Part shown: positions 18,037-26,466 of the stretch, piece by piece
How the letters are laid out: each line of letters begins with the position of its first letter
How positions within the stretch are numbered: position 1 is the stretch's first letter
Assembly: GCF_016586165.1 (NCBI RefSeq)
Contig: NZ_BCPR01000024.1
Location: 1-59,519, forward strand
Length of the DNA: 59,519 nt
DNA from: Dyella sp. EPa41
GTDB lineage: Bacteria; Pseudomonadota; Gammaproteobacteria; Xanthomonadales; Rhodanobacteraceae
Direction: 5' to 3'
Position numbers and translations under genes: made by a program
The notes under the pieces: generated by a model
The model's input: the letters and a program-made list of their open reading frames with translations, nothing else
Told to the model about the DNA's origin: nothing
The model's database searches: none

Positions 18037-19292
18037 CTATTAGCCGCAATCGCGACTCGATCTTTCGGCCTGAAGCGCTCGCGGCGGCAGCGTCAACGAA
18101 CCTGCCTTCGATCACGTTACGGCCGCCGCCCGTTGGGTGGCTCTTCTGCGGTTTGGCAGGACTCGTGTTGACGCTGATTGGCTCGGTCCTATGCCTTGGC
18201 AGTTACACCAGCTTTGTCAAAGCCGAAGGCGTCCTTGCGCCCAGCCGCGGCCTTCTGCCCGTCCAGGCCATTGGTGCGGGCGTTGTCACCAGGCTCTATG
18301 TAAAGGAGGGCGATCGGGTGGCGAAAGGCGACCCATTGGTCGAAGTCAGCGACGACCAAGTTACCGAGGCGGTCGGATCGATGCGCTCGGCGCTGGCTGA
18401 AGAAATGGCGGCCAAGCTTGCGCGTTTCCGAGACGACCTGGTGGGCGCAGGCGCCGATACAGCGCGTCGCGCATCGGACCTGAAGACGAAGATTGGATTT
18501 CTGGACGAACAGATAGCGCACCTGAGCAAGGAGATGGCGATTCAGCGGCTCCGGGCCGAAAGTGCGATGTCGCTCTACCTGGCTTGGGACGGCGCCAGCC
18601 ATAGCGGTGTGGTATCGCGCGTCCAGATACTGCAACAGCGCGACACCGCGCTTCAGCTGAAAGCGCAGATCGAGGCTTCCGAGCGTTTGATGGCGGACAT
18701 CACTCACCAGCGCAACGAAACCGCCTCGGATCTCGTCGCACTCCCGGCGGCCTTGGCCGAAAAGCGACGCGCCATTGAAAGGAGTATGGCCGACGTTTCC
18801 CAGGCCATGCTCGAAAACGAGGCGCGGCGATCGCGCATTCTGAACGCGCCGTTGGAGGGGGTGGTCGGAAGCGTACTGGTTCATGAGGGTGATGCGATCG
18901 AGGCCCAGGCTCAGACCATGGCGCTCGTTCCCACCGACTCAGAACCCCGCGCTGAACTGTGGCTGCCAACGGAAAGCATCGGTTTTGTGCAGGTTGGCGA
19001 TCAAGTACGCCTTCGCTACGACGCCTTTGCCTATCGGCGTTACGGCCAGGGGCGAGGAGTCGTGGAAGAAGTCAGTCGGACAGCCGTGTCACCGGATCAA
19101 GTGCAGCGACTCTCCGGGTTGAAGGTAACCACGCCCCGTTATCGTGTCGTCACTCGCCTTTCCAAGACCACGGTAACCGCCTTTGGCAAAGAGCAACCGC
19201 TGCTGCCCGGCATGACGCTGCGGGCTCAGATCATCCTGCAGCGGCGACGGCTCATCGAGTGGGCAGCCATGCCATGGCAATCGATTGACTAG
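18033..19292 (+). CDS. HlyD-family periplasmic adaptor of the peptide exporter
   Basis: The frame is open from 18018 to 19292. There is no ATG, GTG or TTG before 18153, yet the upstream codons read SIFRPEAL, the conserved N-terminus of HlyD adaptors in bacteriocin exporters. The start is therefore placed tentatively at CTG 18033, which overlaps the previous stop (CTGA); ATT at 18039 or TTG at 18153 are alternatives. One membrane helix (WLFCGLAGLVLTLIGSVLCLG) is followed by a lipoyl half-motif (GAGVVTRLYVKEGDRVAKGD). A long coiled coil (about residues 120-230), the second lipoyl half (LNAPLEGVVGSVLVHEGD) and a beta-barrel domain complete it. It should bridge the ABC exporter to an outer-membrane channel such as TolC, which is not in the window. 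It is coupled to the propeller gene and lies 27 bp before the exporter gene. Confidence 0.85.
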   Translation: MTISRNRDSIFRPEALAAAASTNLPSITLRPPPVGWLFCGLAGLVLTLIGSVLCLGSYTSFVKAEGVLAPSRGLLPVQAIGAGVVTRLYVKEGDRVAKGDPLVEVSDDQVTEAVGSMRSALAEEMAAKLARFRDDLVGAGADTARRASDLKTKIGFLDEQIAHLSKEMAIQRLRAESAMSLYLAWDGASHSGVVSRVQILQQRDTALQLKAQIEASERLMADITHQRNETASDLVALPAALAEKRRAIERSMADVSQAMLENEARRSRILNAPLEGVVGSVLVHEGDAIEAQAQTMALVPTDSEPRAELWLPTESIGFVQVGDQVRLRYDAFAYRRYGQGRGVVEEVSRTAVSPDQVQRLSGLKVTTPRYRVVTRLSKTTVTAFGKEQPLLPGMTLRAQIILQRRRLIEWAAMPWQSID

Positions 19293-19319
19293 TCGTATGA
19301 ATCTTCCGGTGATTGGACC

Positions 19320-21437
19320 ATGACCAACGCGGTGACGAGCCCCTTTACCCTCGGCCGGCAGGCACGGCTGAAGCTCATTGTTCAAAGTGAAGTCGCGGAG
19401 TGCGCCTTGGCCTGCTTGGCGATGGTCGCCAACTACCATGGCCACCACGTGGATCTTCCAGGATTGCGCCGCCGCTTCGGGACCTCGTTGCAGGGCATGA
19501 AGCTCGGCCGCGTGGTGGATCTTGCAGCAGCGCTCGGATTGAACGCCCGGACTCTTCGGAGCGAGATTGGCTATCTTTCCAAAGCAAAGACGCCGTGCAT
19601 TCTTCATTGGAATTTCAACCATTTCGTCGTATTCAATGGCGTCCGACGGGGCAGGGCAGATATTTTCGACCCGGCCCGAGGCCGGTACTCGCTTTCACTG
19701 GCGGAGCTGAGCAATCATTTCACCGGCCTTCTGGTCGAACTGACCCCGTCGCCGTCTTTTGCTCCCATCAATGATCGGCGGTCCACGACACTTAAGGCCC
19801 TGATCGGTCCTATTTCAGGACTTCGGCGAACCCTCGCGCAAGTCCTGATTCTCGCGCTCGCCATTGAGCTGCTTGCGCTGGCGCTTCCATTCCAGATGCA
19901 ATTGGTTCTAGACCAGGTCATTCTGTCGAATGACCGATCTTTCCTCGCCGTCACGATCGCCGCCTTTCTCGTGCTGGCTGCGTGCCAGTCTGGACTGACC
20001 CTCATCCGGGGCTGGCTCATCAGCTGGTTCGGCGTCTCGCTCAGCACGCAATGGACGAACAATCTCTTCGGTCACCTCATCAAACTTCCGATCGACTTCT
20101 TTACGAAGCGCCATCTAGGCGACATCGTGTCGCGCTTTTCCTCCATCAAAACCGTGCAAGGAACACTGACCGGCGCCTTTATCGAGGCCCTGCTGAACGG
20201 CCTCATGAGCATTTTCAGTCTGCTGATACTGTGGGTTTACAGTCCGCCATTAACCCTGGTTGTCCTGGCCTGCTTCGCGCTATATGCAACTCTCCGGTTA
20301 CTATCTTATCGGCGGCTGCACGCGATACAGGAGGAGCAACTCGTATACGCCGCGCGTCAACAATCCGAGCTGATGGAATCGATTCGTGGTATTCAGCCGA
20401 TCAAGCTCGCGAACAAGGAAAGGTTGCGCTGGACTCGTATGGCCAATGCGACCCATGAGGCGTCTGACCGGGACATGCGGGCCCAGCAGTTGGCGATTAC
20501 GTTTGGTGCGATTAGTCAGGGGCTATTCGCCGCGCAGCGGACCCTGGTGCTTGCACTGGGTGCGTTGATGGCCATGCGCGATGCATTTTCAGTGGGCATG
20601 CTCGTTGCCTTCCTAACCTATGCCGACCAATTCACACTCAAGTCGAGCGGTTTTATCGACAAATTTGTGGGGTTGAAGTTGCTGAAGCTGCACGGTGAAC
20701 GCATCGGCGAAATCGCCCTGCAGGAGTCGGAGCAAGGACTAAACGACACCAGCATGAAACGACACTCGATCGGGCGCATCGAGTTGCGCGGAGTGAGCTT
20801 CCGTTATGAAAAGGATGGTCCATTCATCTTGCATAACGTCTCATTTTCCATCGAGCCGGGCGAATCCGTTGCCATCGTCGGTAAGTCGGGGTGTGGCAAG
20901 TCCACCTTGGCAAAGATCGTGCTCGGACTGCTAACGCCCAGCAGCGGCATCATCTTGGTGGATGGTGTCGAGCTAAGGACCTATGGCCTCGCCCGTTACC
21001 GCGCTGCGGTAGCCGCGGTGATGCAGGACGATCAGCTGTTTGCTGGCTCGATCTTGGAGAACATCGCGTTCTTTGACACCGAGCCCTGTGTGTCGGAGGT
21101 CGAACAGTGCGCTAGAGATGCGGCCGTTCACGAGGATATTGCCCGATTCCCTATGGGGTACGAGACGCTCGTGGGAGACATGGGGTCGTCCTTATCGGGT
21201 GGGCAAAAGCAGCGTGTGTTACTCGCCAGGGCGCTCTATCAAAAGGCCTCACTACTCGTGCTGGACGAGGCGACCAGTCACTTGGACGCCGACAGCGAGC
21301 GTCAGGTGAACCAAAATATTGGGACCTTGGGGCGCACCAAGTTGGTGATCGCGCATCGCCAAGAGACGGTCAATCAATGCGATCGCGTCCTTTCGCTGGA
21401 GTCGTTGTCCTCCCCGTCGCGACCGGTGCACGCGTAA
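19320..21437 (+). CDS. Peptidase-containing ABC exporter (C39 domain, PCAT)
   Basis: The 705-residue protein has an N-terminal C39 peptidase domain. Its catalytic Cys28 lies in VQSEVAECALACLAM, His101 in HWNFNH and Asp117 in FDPARG, so the protease looks active. The residue after Cys is Ala rather than the usual Gly. Six membrane helices follow (about residues 170-450). The nucleotide-binding domain has Walker A GKSGCGKST, signature LSGGQKQR and Walker B LLVLDEATSHLD. Transporters of this class cut double-glycine-type leaders and export the core peptide in one step. This fits the GG-like sites in the precursor at 13509. It works with the HlyD adaptor encoded just upstream and ends the operon. 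Confidence 0.94.
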   Translation: MTNAVTSPFTLGRQARLKLIVQSEVAECALACLAMVANYHGHHVDLPGLRRRFGTSLQGMKLGRVVDLAAALGLNARTLRSEIGYLSKAKTPCILHWNFNHFVVFNGVRRGRADIFDPARGRYSLSLAELSNHFTGLLVELTPSPSFAPINDRRSTTLKALIGPISGLRRTLAQVLILALAIELLALALPFQMQLVLDQVILSNDRSFLAVTIAAFLVLAACQSGLTLIRGWLISWFGVSLSTQWTNNLFGHLIKLPIDFFTKRHLGDIVSRFSSIKTVQGTLTGAFIEALLNGLMSIFSLLILWVYSPPLTLVVLACFALYATLRLLSYRRLHAIQEEQLVYAARQQSELMESIRGIQPIKLANKERLRWTRMANATHEASDRDMRAQQLAITFGAISQGLFAAQRTLVLALGALMAMRDAFSVGMLVAFLTYADQFTLKSSGFIDKFVGLKLLKLHGERIGEIALQESEQGLNDTSMKRHSIGRIELRGVSFRYEKDGPFILHNVSFSIEPGESVAIVGKSGCGKSTLAKIVLGLLTPSSGIILVDGVELRTYGLARYRAAVAAVMQDDQLFAGSILENIAFFDTEPCVSEVEQCARDAAVHEDIARFPMGYETLVGDMGSSLSGGQKQRVLLARALYQKASLLVLDEATSHLDADSERQVNQNIGTLGRTKLVIAHRQETVNQCDRVLSLESLSSPSRPVHA

Positions 21438-21780
21438 TGGCACATTGTTATGGTCGCAGCTACCGCAGTGAGCTCCTGCAGCGCGTCGACGACACGCAAG
21501 GGAAGGGTGGTCACGTCAGGCATCGTTAGTCATCCGCTGGCCTCCGCCGAGGCGGCGATAACCATGATAGCGAATAAGTGCCATTATTTGCCATTTCATG
21601 CGACGGTATATATTGAGTATATTCAATGTTTTACATAAATTTCTTCATAAGATAGCACATGACTCCTCGCGTAATGCCGGCAGCGCCTCGATCGGCCCGA
21701 CGCGGCATCGCCTCGCACCGTCTCGAACGCTGAGATCGCGATGCGCGACGCTGCCCGGCAATTGCAATGGAGGGGTGGAC
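21438..21780. other. AT-rich intergenic region after the exporter
   Basis: About 340 bp without a supported gene. The part from 21560 to 21660 is clearly AT-rich (TATATATTGAGTATATTCAA and similar) and is a likely promoter area for the small membrane protein gene at 21781. I see no clear terminator after the exporter. Confidence 0.4.
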
Positions 21781-22119
21781 ATGTCTTACGTCGATCGCAT
21801 GTGCGTACGCCTGCTGTGGCCAACCCTGCTGCCGCTGGCGGGGTCAGTCCTGGCGGCGGTTATGGCGCAAGCGCTTTCGAACCTGCCGGCACAGTTGGGT
21901 GGTGTACCCGCCTGGCCCGAGCTACCCGGCCTCATCGTCGAGGGCGGGGCGCTCGTCAGCGCCGCCTATGGCGCGACCCAACTCGTCCGGCTGCTGCGCT
22001 GGCGCCAAGGCCGCACGGACTCGTGCTATGTATGCACCTGCTTGTTGGGGCCTGAACGCCAAGGGCGCCGAGGTGAATATCGACGCTGCCTGGGCTGCGG
22101 CATGACTCATTCCATCTAA
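21781..22119 (+). CDS. Small two-helix membrane protein with C-terminal zinc-ribbon-like motif
   Basis: The 112-residue product begins MSYVDRMCVRLLWP; the ATG at 21781 follows GGAGGGG. Two hydrophobic segments (LLPLAGSVLAAVMAQAL and GLIVEGGALVSAAYGATQLV) are followed by a cytosolic-looking tail. The tail holds CYVCTCLLGPERQGR then YRRCLGC, a CxxCxC and CxxC set that could bind zinc. A clear paralogue lies at 41363 in this window with the same start (MSY), length and cysteine pattern. The function is unknown; I know of no named family. The gene is 10 bp upstream of another small gene at 22130 and probably co-transcribed with it. Confidence 0.7.
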   Translation: MSYVDRMCVRLLWPTLLPLAGSVLAAVMAQALSNLPAQLGGVPAWPELPGLIVEGGALVSAAYGATQLVRLLRWRQGRTDSCYVCTCLLGPERQGRRGEYRRCLGCGMTHSI

Positions 22120-22129
22120 GGAGCAAGGT

Positions 22130-22360
22130 ATGGCGACCAAGCTACCGCGCGGACTGGACGGGCGTACCCGCGACCAGCACTCGCCGAAGGCTGGCGAAAT
22201 CCGCCAAAAGCGCAGCGACACCCTGGTGTCCACGCTGCGGAACGAATATGGCGCGAATTTCGCTCCTGGCATTCGCGCCGACGCCACACTGGGCACGGTG
22301 CGCGAGCGCACTGGCAAAAGTCTGCACCAGCTGGTGCGGGACATACCTAAGACGAAGTGA
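22130..22360 (+). CDS. Small basic hypothetical protein
   Basis: The 76-residue protein starts MATKLPRGLDGRTRDQHS, with a good ribosome binding site (AAGGAGCAAGGT) before the ATG. It is rich in Arg, Lys and Asp, has no signal or membrane segment, and includes STLRNEYGANFAPGIRADATLGTVRERTG, which looks like a folded helical domain. Similar small proteins occur on proteobacterial chromosomes and elements without a known role. It follows the zinc-ribbon-like membrane protein gene by 10 bp. Confidence 0.65.
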   Translation: MATKLPRGLDGRTRDQHSPKAGEIRQKRSDTLVSTLRNEYGANFAPGIRADATLGTVRERTGKSLHQLVRDIPKTK

Positions 22361-22367
22361 CTTTGTG

Positions 22368-22733
22368 CTAAGCATAGGCGCCCGATTGCATCTGACGAAG
22401 CAGTTGGACGAGAAGCTCGCAACCTGCGTCGGAATCCAGGTAGTCAATGGGAAGCTTTTTGCCCAACGCAGGAACGGGATGATGAAGCCAGTCGTCCAAC
22501 CAGCGGGCGGCATCGAACCCAGCGGGCTCGCCACTTTCCGAGACGATCACTGTGACGATCACTGTGACGAGCCCCAGCAGCTCTTGGTACCGGTCACTAG
22601 AGGACATGTCGATCACCGCAGTCTCAGCTTCACGCTTGAGAGCAATGCTAGACCAGTCTGCACGGGCCGGGAATCTGTTGGGCCGACGCGACCACGCCAG
22701 TGCACGAGAAACTAAAAAGACCATCGTCCCCAA
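22368..22733 (-). CDS. MbcA/ParS/Xre toxin-binding domain (DUF2384-like) protein, probable orphan antitoxin
   Basis: The C-terminal half (FDAARWLDDWLHHPVPALGK, then PIDYLDSDAGCELL and a terminal MQSGAYA) matches the toxin-binding domain of Xre/MbcA/ParS antitoxins. In that domain W-L, P-ALGG-P-L-T-G and GAYA residues are conserved. The usual second Gly of ALGG is Lys here. The N-terminal half is short and lacks a recognisable helix-turn-helix, so the ATG at 22733 is uncertain. A short tandem repeat (CACTGTGACGAT twice, about 22545-22568) gives the odd run VTVIVTVIV inside the protein. No RES-type toxin gene follows, so the antitoxin looks orphaned or decayed. Confidence 0.55.
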   Translation of the reverse strand: MGTMVFLVSRALAWSRRPNRFPARADWSSIALKREAETAVIDMSSSDRYQELLGLVTVIVTVIVSESGEPAGFDAARWLDDWLHHPVPALGKKLPIDYLDSDAGCELLVQLLRQMQSGAYA

Positions 22734-23007
22734 GAGTGAACACCAACATCTGCGGAGCTCTCAAAGATGTACACCTTGGATTGCGTCGAGCGAAATGTGC
22801 GCACTCAAATCTGCGCGTAGTGGACATCAGTACTGCGCAGTCAGGCCACTCATCAGTGCGCTCAAGACGCGGGAGTCGAAGTTCCACTGCGGAGAACATG
22901 AGCCAAAGCTGCGCCAGCGGCGAGAATCATCCATAATTTCGCATTCTTGGTAATTACGGGACCTGTTGCGCTCGGAGAGCACCCTAAAATTCAGTGTTTT
23001 CCGATGG
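22734..23007. other. Intergenic, no supported gene
   Basis: Open frames here on both strands are short and arginine/serine-rich, and I recognise nothing in them. The stretch leads into the degenerate repeat copy at 23008. Confidence 0.35.
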
Positions 23008-23224
23008 AATTGGCCAAGAAATCCGTTGTGCCACCCGGAACAGCTCAGCGTTGCGCAACGATTTGAGCATGCCGCAACACTTCAGCGGGCTGTTGCGCGA
23101 TTTCAGGCTTGACCGTGTTGCGTGTCGCCAAGGAAGCCGCAGTGGCCTGCGCCCCTTGCAACTGATTTGCTCGCGGCGCTCGGCGCAAGTTGGCATTTCG
23201 ACCAGCGATTAGGGCAAGTTATCG
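23008..23224 (-). pseudogene. Degenerate copy (R1) of the small gene/repeat at 35.5 kb
   Basis: Read on the minus strand this segment gives TRNTVKPEIAQQPAEVLRHAQ, then a stop, then AVPGGTTDFLAN and another stop. It matches by eye the protein encoded at 35299-35592 and its upstream frame (TRNTVLLEIAQQPTDVLRHD..., AIPGGATAFLAN). The DNA match extends from the shared block AATTGGCCAAGAA to the shared end CAGCGATTAGG, so this is a broken copy of a repeated unit. Confidence 0.6.
23008..23224. repeat. Dispersed repeat, copy R1
   Basis: About 216 bp, similar in order and spacing to 35487-35702 and in the same orientation. Shared blocks include AATTGGCCAAGAA, GGGCTGTTGCGCGATTTCA, GTGTTGCGTGTCG and CAGCGATTAGG. 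I judge identity at roughly two-thirds to three-quarters by eye, not by computed alignment. Confidence 0.6.
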
Positions 23225-23277
23225 AGGGTATGGCGCGCGTCTATCTTCACTTACGCAACGTTACACCCATTGGCCGT

Positions 23278-23487
23278 TCAATACCGCCTCTGCAGACCTA
23301 GCGCGCGGCGGTATTCATCGAGCTGCTGCTCCAGAGTCGGATCTTGAGGCTCGCCCTTCGGCCGGAACCATCTGGGCATATCGGCGTGAGCGGTGCCGTG
23401 GCTGGTGATCTTGGTGGGCATCCCGAGGATCCATGCTTGTGCGTGGCGAATTCGTACGGCCACGCCTTGTGGGCCGGCATCTACCAC
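23278..23487 (-). CDS. Small hypothetical protein or gene fragment
   Basis: A 69-codon frame with a GTG start encodes VAVRIRHAQAWILGMPTKIT and ends EQQLDEYRRALGLQRRY. Its composition is protein-like, unlike the arginine/serine-rich shadows around it. I recognise no family. There is no strong ribosome binding site, and the piece could be the end of a decayed gene, as an in-frame stop lies a few codons upstream. Confidence 0.35.
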   Translation of the reverse strand: MVDAGPQGVAVRIRHAQAWILGMPTKITSHGTAHADMPRWFRPKGEPQDPTLEQQLDEYRRALGLQRRY

Positions 23488-23696
23488 ACATCTTGCCTAT
23501 CCGCTTGCCGCGTTGGTGGCGATGCTGTTGGTCCTTCAGTTAGTGCTACGCGCAGATATTCATTTCTATTGAGATTAGGGCGCAGGTCTGGATCGATTAG
23601 GCTATAGCGGACGGTCGCCCAGCCGCACTCCAGCGGTTTACTCTGAATCACCATAATGCATGACAGCTATCGCACGCCTAATGCGCGTGTCCGCGT

Positions 23697-24662
23697 CTAT
23701 GGCGTTTGCATCGCATGTTGCTTGCGATACTCGGCCGGCGAGACACCTACATGCTTCGTGAAGGCTCGACGCAAAGTATCAACATTGGCGAAGCCGCACT
23801 TGGACGCCACCAGTTTCGGGGTGTCATGGCCGTTTTCAAGCAGCGTCCGTGCTGCAGCAATGCGCGCAGTTTCCACCCATGCTGCGGGTGTGATGCCCAC
23901 TTCGGCATGAAATAGGCGCGCGAAATGCCGGGGGCTCAGACCGGTATGCTCAGCGAGGCTGGCAATGCTGTGGTTCAGTTCGGGTCTCGCAGCAACCCAG
24001 CGCTGCACTTCTTGTAGGACCGAGCGCCCCGTGGGGCGTGTCTCGCCTTTGCGACTGAACTGAAGCTGCCCACCTGGGCGCTTGAAATACATGACCAACT
24101 GGCTCGCAACACGTTTGGCAATGTCACGGCCCAGGTCTTCTTCCACAAGGGCGAGGGCCAAGTCCAGGCCCGCGGTGACACCGGCGGCGGTGCGGAGTTT
24201 GCCGTCCCGCACGTAGAGTGCATCTTCATCGATCCGAAGGGATGGGAACGCACGGGCTAAGTCGTCTACCGCTGCCCAATGCGTCGTGACTCGCCTTCCG
24301 TCGAGCAAACCCGTGGCTGCAAGCATGAAAGCGCCGGTGCAGATCGAGCCATAGCGCCGGCTTCGTGCGGCGGTTGCGCGGAGCCATTGCAGGACGTGAG
24401 AGGACAGTGCGATCTCCGCAGCGTTTGGGGCTCCTGCCACCAATAACGTATCGACGCGCTCGGCACTCTCGCCGGCAACCATATCGGGGAGCAGGCGCGC
24501 GCCGGACGAACTGTGGATGGGACCGTGCTGGCTGCCAACGACTTTCATCGCATAAAACTTCTTGCCGGCCTCAACGTTCGCTTGAGCAAAAACATCAAGT
24601 GGTCCCGAGACGTCGAGGAGTTGGACGCCCGGAAGGGCAACAACGGCGATTGTTTTGGCCAT
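23697..24662 (-). CDS. GlxA-family transcriptional regulator (DJ-1/PfpI domain plus AraC HTH)
   Basis: I place the start at the ATG at 24662 (MAKTIAVVALPGVQLLDVSG), since the preceding in-frame codons do not resemble the family. The 321-residue protein has an N-terminal DJ-1/PfpI-like domain (residues 1-180; LLVAGAP and SICTGAFMLAATGLLDGRRVTTHW with the nucleophile-position Cys). A C-terminal AraC-type DNA-binding domain follows, with two helix-turn-helices (SIASLAEHTGLSPRHFARLF and KLVASKCGFANVDTLRRAFTKHVGVSPAEYR). Such proteins are usually sensors/activators. It is divergent from the HD-domain gene at 24787, its likely target. An intact active-site Cys does not prove enzyme activity. Confidence 0.92.
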   Translation of the reverse strand: MAKTIAVVALPGVQLLDVSGPLDVFAQANVEAGKKFYAMKVVGSQHGPIHSSSGARLLPDMVAGESAERVDTLLVAGAPNAAEIALSSHVLQWLRATAARSRRYGSICTGAFMLAATGLLDGRRVTTHWAAVDDLARAFPSLRIDEDALYVRDGKLRTAAGVTAGLDLALALVEEDLGRDIAKRVASQLVMYFKRPGGQLQFSRKGETRPTGRSVLQEVQRWVAARPELNHSIASLAEHTGLSPRHFARLFHAEVGITPAAWVETARIAAARTLLENGHDTPKLVASKCGFANVDTLRRAFTKHVGVSPAEYRKQHAMQTP

Positions 24663-24786
24663 TTGGGCTAACTCCGCACGGCATGTCCGCTTGACGCGTG
24701 AAATGGCAGTATATGACGTATTACGCCTATTGATGCCACAAATAAGGCTTCCGACAATGGATCTACCCAGCTTATGGAGATCCAGC

Positions 24787-25428
24787 ATGCCCCCCATTAT
24801 CAATGGCGTTGTAGTTCCCGATAGCCAGCTCGCCCGCGAGATCACGGACGTCGTTCGCGATACCGTTTCGCCGCTCCTGTTTCACCACTCCAGTCGTGTG
24901 TACTACTTTGCTGCGCTCACAGGGAGGCGACAGGGGCTGAAGTTCGATGAGGAACTGCTCTATTGCGGTTGCATGTTCCACGATATGGGGCTAGTGCATC
25001 CGCATAGCAGCGCCAACGAGCGCTTCGAAGTGGACGGCGCCAATGCCGCGCGTGCCTTCTTGAAAAGCCATGGCATCAGACAGCAGGACGTCGATACGGT
25101 ATGGACGGCCATAGCGCTCCACACGACACCCGGTATACCGCAGCACATGCACCCCGTGGTCGCGCTAGTCACGGCCGGCGTCGAAATGGACGTGCTCGGC
25201 TTCGCGTACGACCAGTTTAGCGATGCGGATCGGGACGCCATCGTCCAGGCCCATCCGCGTGGAGCGCGGTTCAAGGAAGAGATCATCCAGACGTTCTACA
25301 ACGGCATCAAGCACAAGCCCCAAACGACCTTCGGCAACGTCAAGGCCGACGTGCTCGCGGACAAGGATCCCCATTTTCATGCTGGCAACTTCTGCAGCGT
25401 GATCCGCGCGTCGGCATGGTTGGCGTAA
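24787..25428 (+). CDS. HD-domain hydrolase, cyanamide-hydratase-like
   Basis: The 213-residue protein starts MPPIINGVVVPDSQLA. Metal-binding residues of the HD superfamily are visible: the early His in FHHSSRVYYF, the HD pair in CMFHDMGL and the later His in IALHTTPGIPQHMH. The pattern LLYCGCMFHDMGL...RFEVDGANAAR is shared with HD proteins annotated as cyanamide hydratase-like, which hydrate nitrile-type carbon-nitrogen bonds. Substrate here is unknown. A close paralogue is at 29588. The gene is divergent from the GlxA regulator and 45 bp upstream of the metallo-beta-lactamase-fold gene, probably in one operon. Confidence 0.85.
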   Translation: MPPIINGVVVPDSQLAREITDVVRDTVSPLLFHHSSRVYYFAALTGRRQGLKFDEELLYCGCMFHDMGLVHPHSSANERFEVDGANAARAFLKSHGIRQQDVDTVWTAIALHTTPGIPQHMHPVVALVTAGVEMDVLGFAYDQFSDADRDAIVQAHPRGARFKEEIIQTFYNGIKHKPQTTFGNVKADVLADKDPHFHAGNFCSVIRASAWLA

Positions 25429-25473
25429 AGCCTCCCGTGCAGGTAATGGGCACATCTCAGGAGATCTCTTTTT

Positions 25474-26466
25474 ATGAAACCGCTCTACAGCATGCCGTTC
25501 GCATTGACGTTATTGCTGGCATCTGGTTCCGCCGCGCTACTGTTTCCCGCCATAAGCCTCGCCGTCACCGTGCCGCAAGCTGCATCTAGCTCCAACGTCG
25601 CGCCGAAAGACTACTTCCACTCCGGGGCCGGCGCGCGTTATCTAGCTCGTGCAAAGATGGATCTAGACATCGAGCCGCAACGCGACAACATCACCGTCAT
25701 TTCCGGATCCGGCGGAAACATCACTGTACTGTCCGGGCCGGACGGCAAGTTTCTGGTGGATGCTGGTATCAGCCCTTCAAAGGAAAAACTGCAGGCAGCG
25801 TTCGAAAAGCTCGGGCCTGAGCCTGTCAGGTACGTGGTGAATACGCATTGGCACTGGGACCACACGGATGGCAACAACTGGCTGCATGCTTCAGGCGCGA
25901 CGATCATCGCGCACCCGAATACATTGAAGCATCTGTCGGAGAGCACATACGTCGTTGACTGGAATTGGACCATGGAGCCCGTCCCGGCTGGTGCCCGCCC
26001 CACACTTCTTGTGCAGGCGCGGAAGAACTTCGACTTCGATGGAACCAGGGTTGAAGTGGCAAATCTAGGCCCCGGCCACACCGACGGTGACCTGTGGGTC
26101 TACTTTGCCGAGGCTGACGTATTGGCTCTTGGAGACACGTTCTGGACGGCGGGCTACCCGTTCATCGACAACCAGGACGGCGGAAATATCGATGCGGCAA
26201 TTCATTGGGCCGACCAGGCTATCGCGCTCACGACTAATAGGACGATAGTCGTTCCTGGTCACGGGCCGGTGGGAACGCGCGCTGACCTGATCGCGTTTCG
26301 TGACATGCTTGTAGCCGTCCGAAAAAACGTGGCGACGCTTAAGGAGCAGGGGAAGTCGCTTGACGAAATCATCAAAGCCAAGCCGACTGCCGACTTCGAT
26401 GCCCGATGGGGGCATTTCGTGATCGATCCGACGCACTTCACCAAGCTGGTTTATGCGGGGCTCTAG
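25474..26466 (+). CDS. Metallo-beta-lactamase-fold hydrolase, exported
   Basis: The 330-residue protein has a signal peptide (MKPLYSMPFALTLLLASGSA...). All zinc ligands of the fold are present: NTHWHWDHTDGN (HxHxDH), the His of GPGHTDGD, the Asp of LGDTFW and the late His of VPGHGPVG. It should be a periplasmic di-zinc hydrolase. The sequence looks like the broad MBL-fold hydrolase group rather than a dedicated carbapenemase, and the substrate is not known. It follows the HD-domain gene closely and is likely controlled with it by the GlxA regulator. Confidence 0.88.
   Translation: MKPLYSMPFALTLLLASGSAALLFPAISLAVTVPQAASSSNVAPKDYFHSGAGARYLARAKMDLDIEPQRDNITVISGSGGNITVLSGPDGKFLVDAGISPSKEKLQAAFEKLGPEPVRYVVNTHWHWDHTDGNNWLHASGATIIAHPNTLKHLSESTYVVDWNWTMEPVPAGARPTLLVQARKNFDFDGTRVEVANLGPGHTDGDLWVYFAEADVLALGDTFWTAGYPFIDNQDGGNIDAAIHWADQAIALTTNRTIVVPGHGPVGTRADLIAFRDMLVAVRKNVATLKEQGKSLDEIIKAKPTADFDARWGHFVIDPTHFTKLVYAGL

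Noticed and set aside
22545-22568. Short tandem repeat as a possible CRISPR or minisatellite
   Set aside because: Only about two copies of a 12-base unit exist and they lie within a coding frame; no spacer-repeat pattern occurs anywhere in the window.
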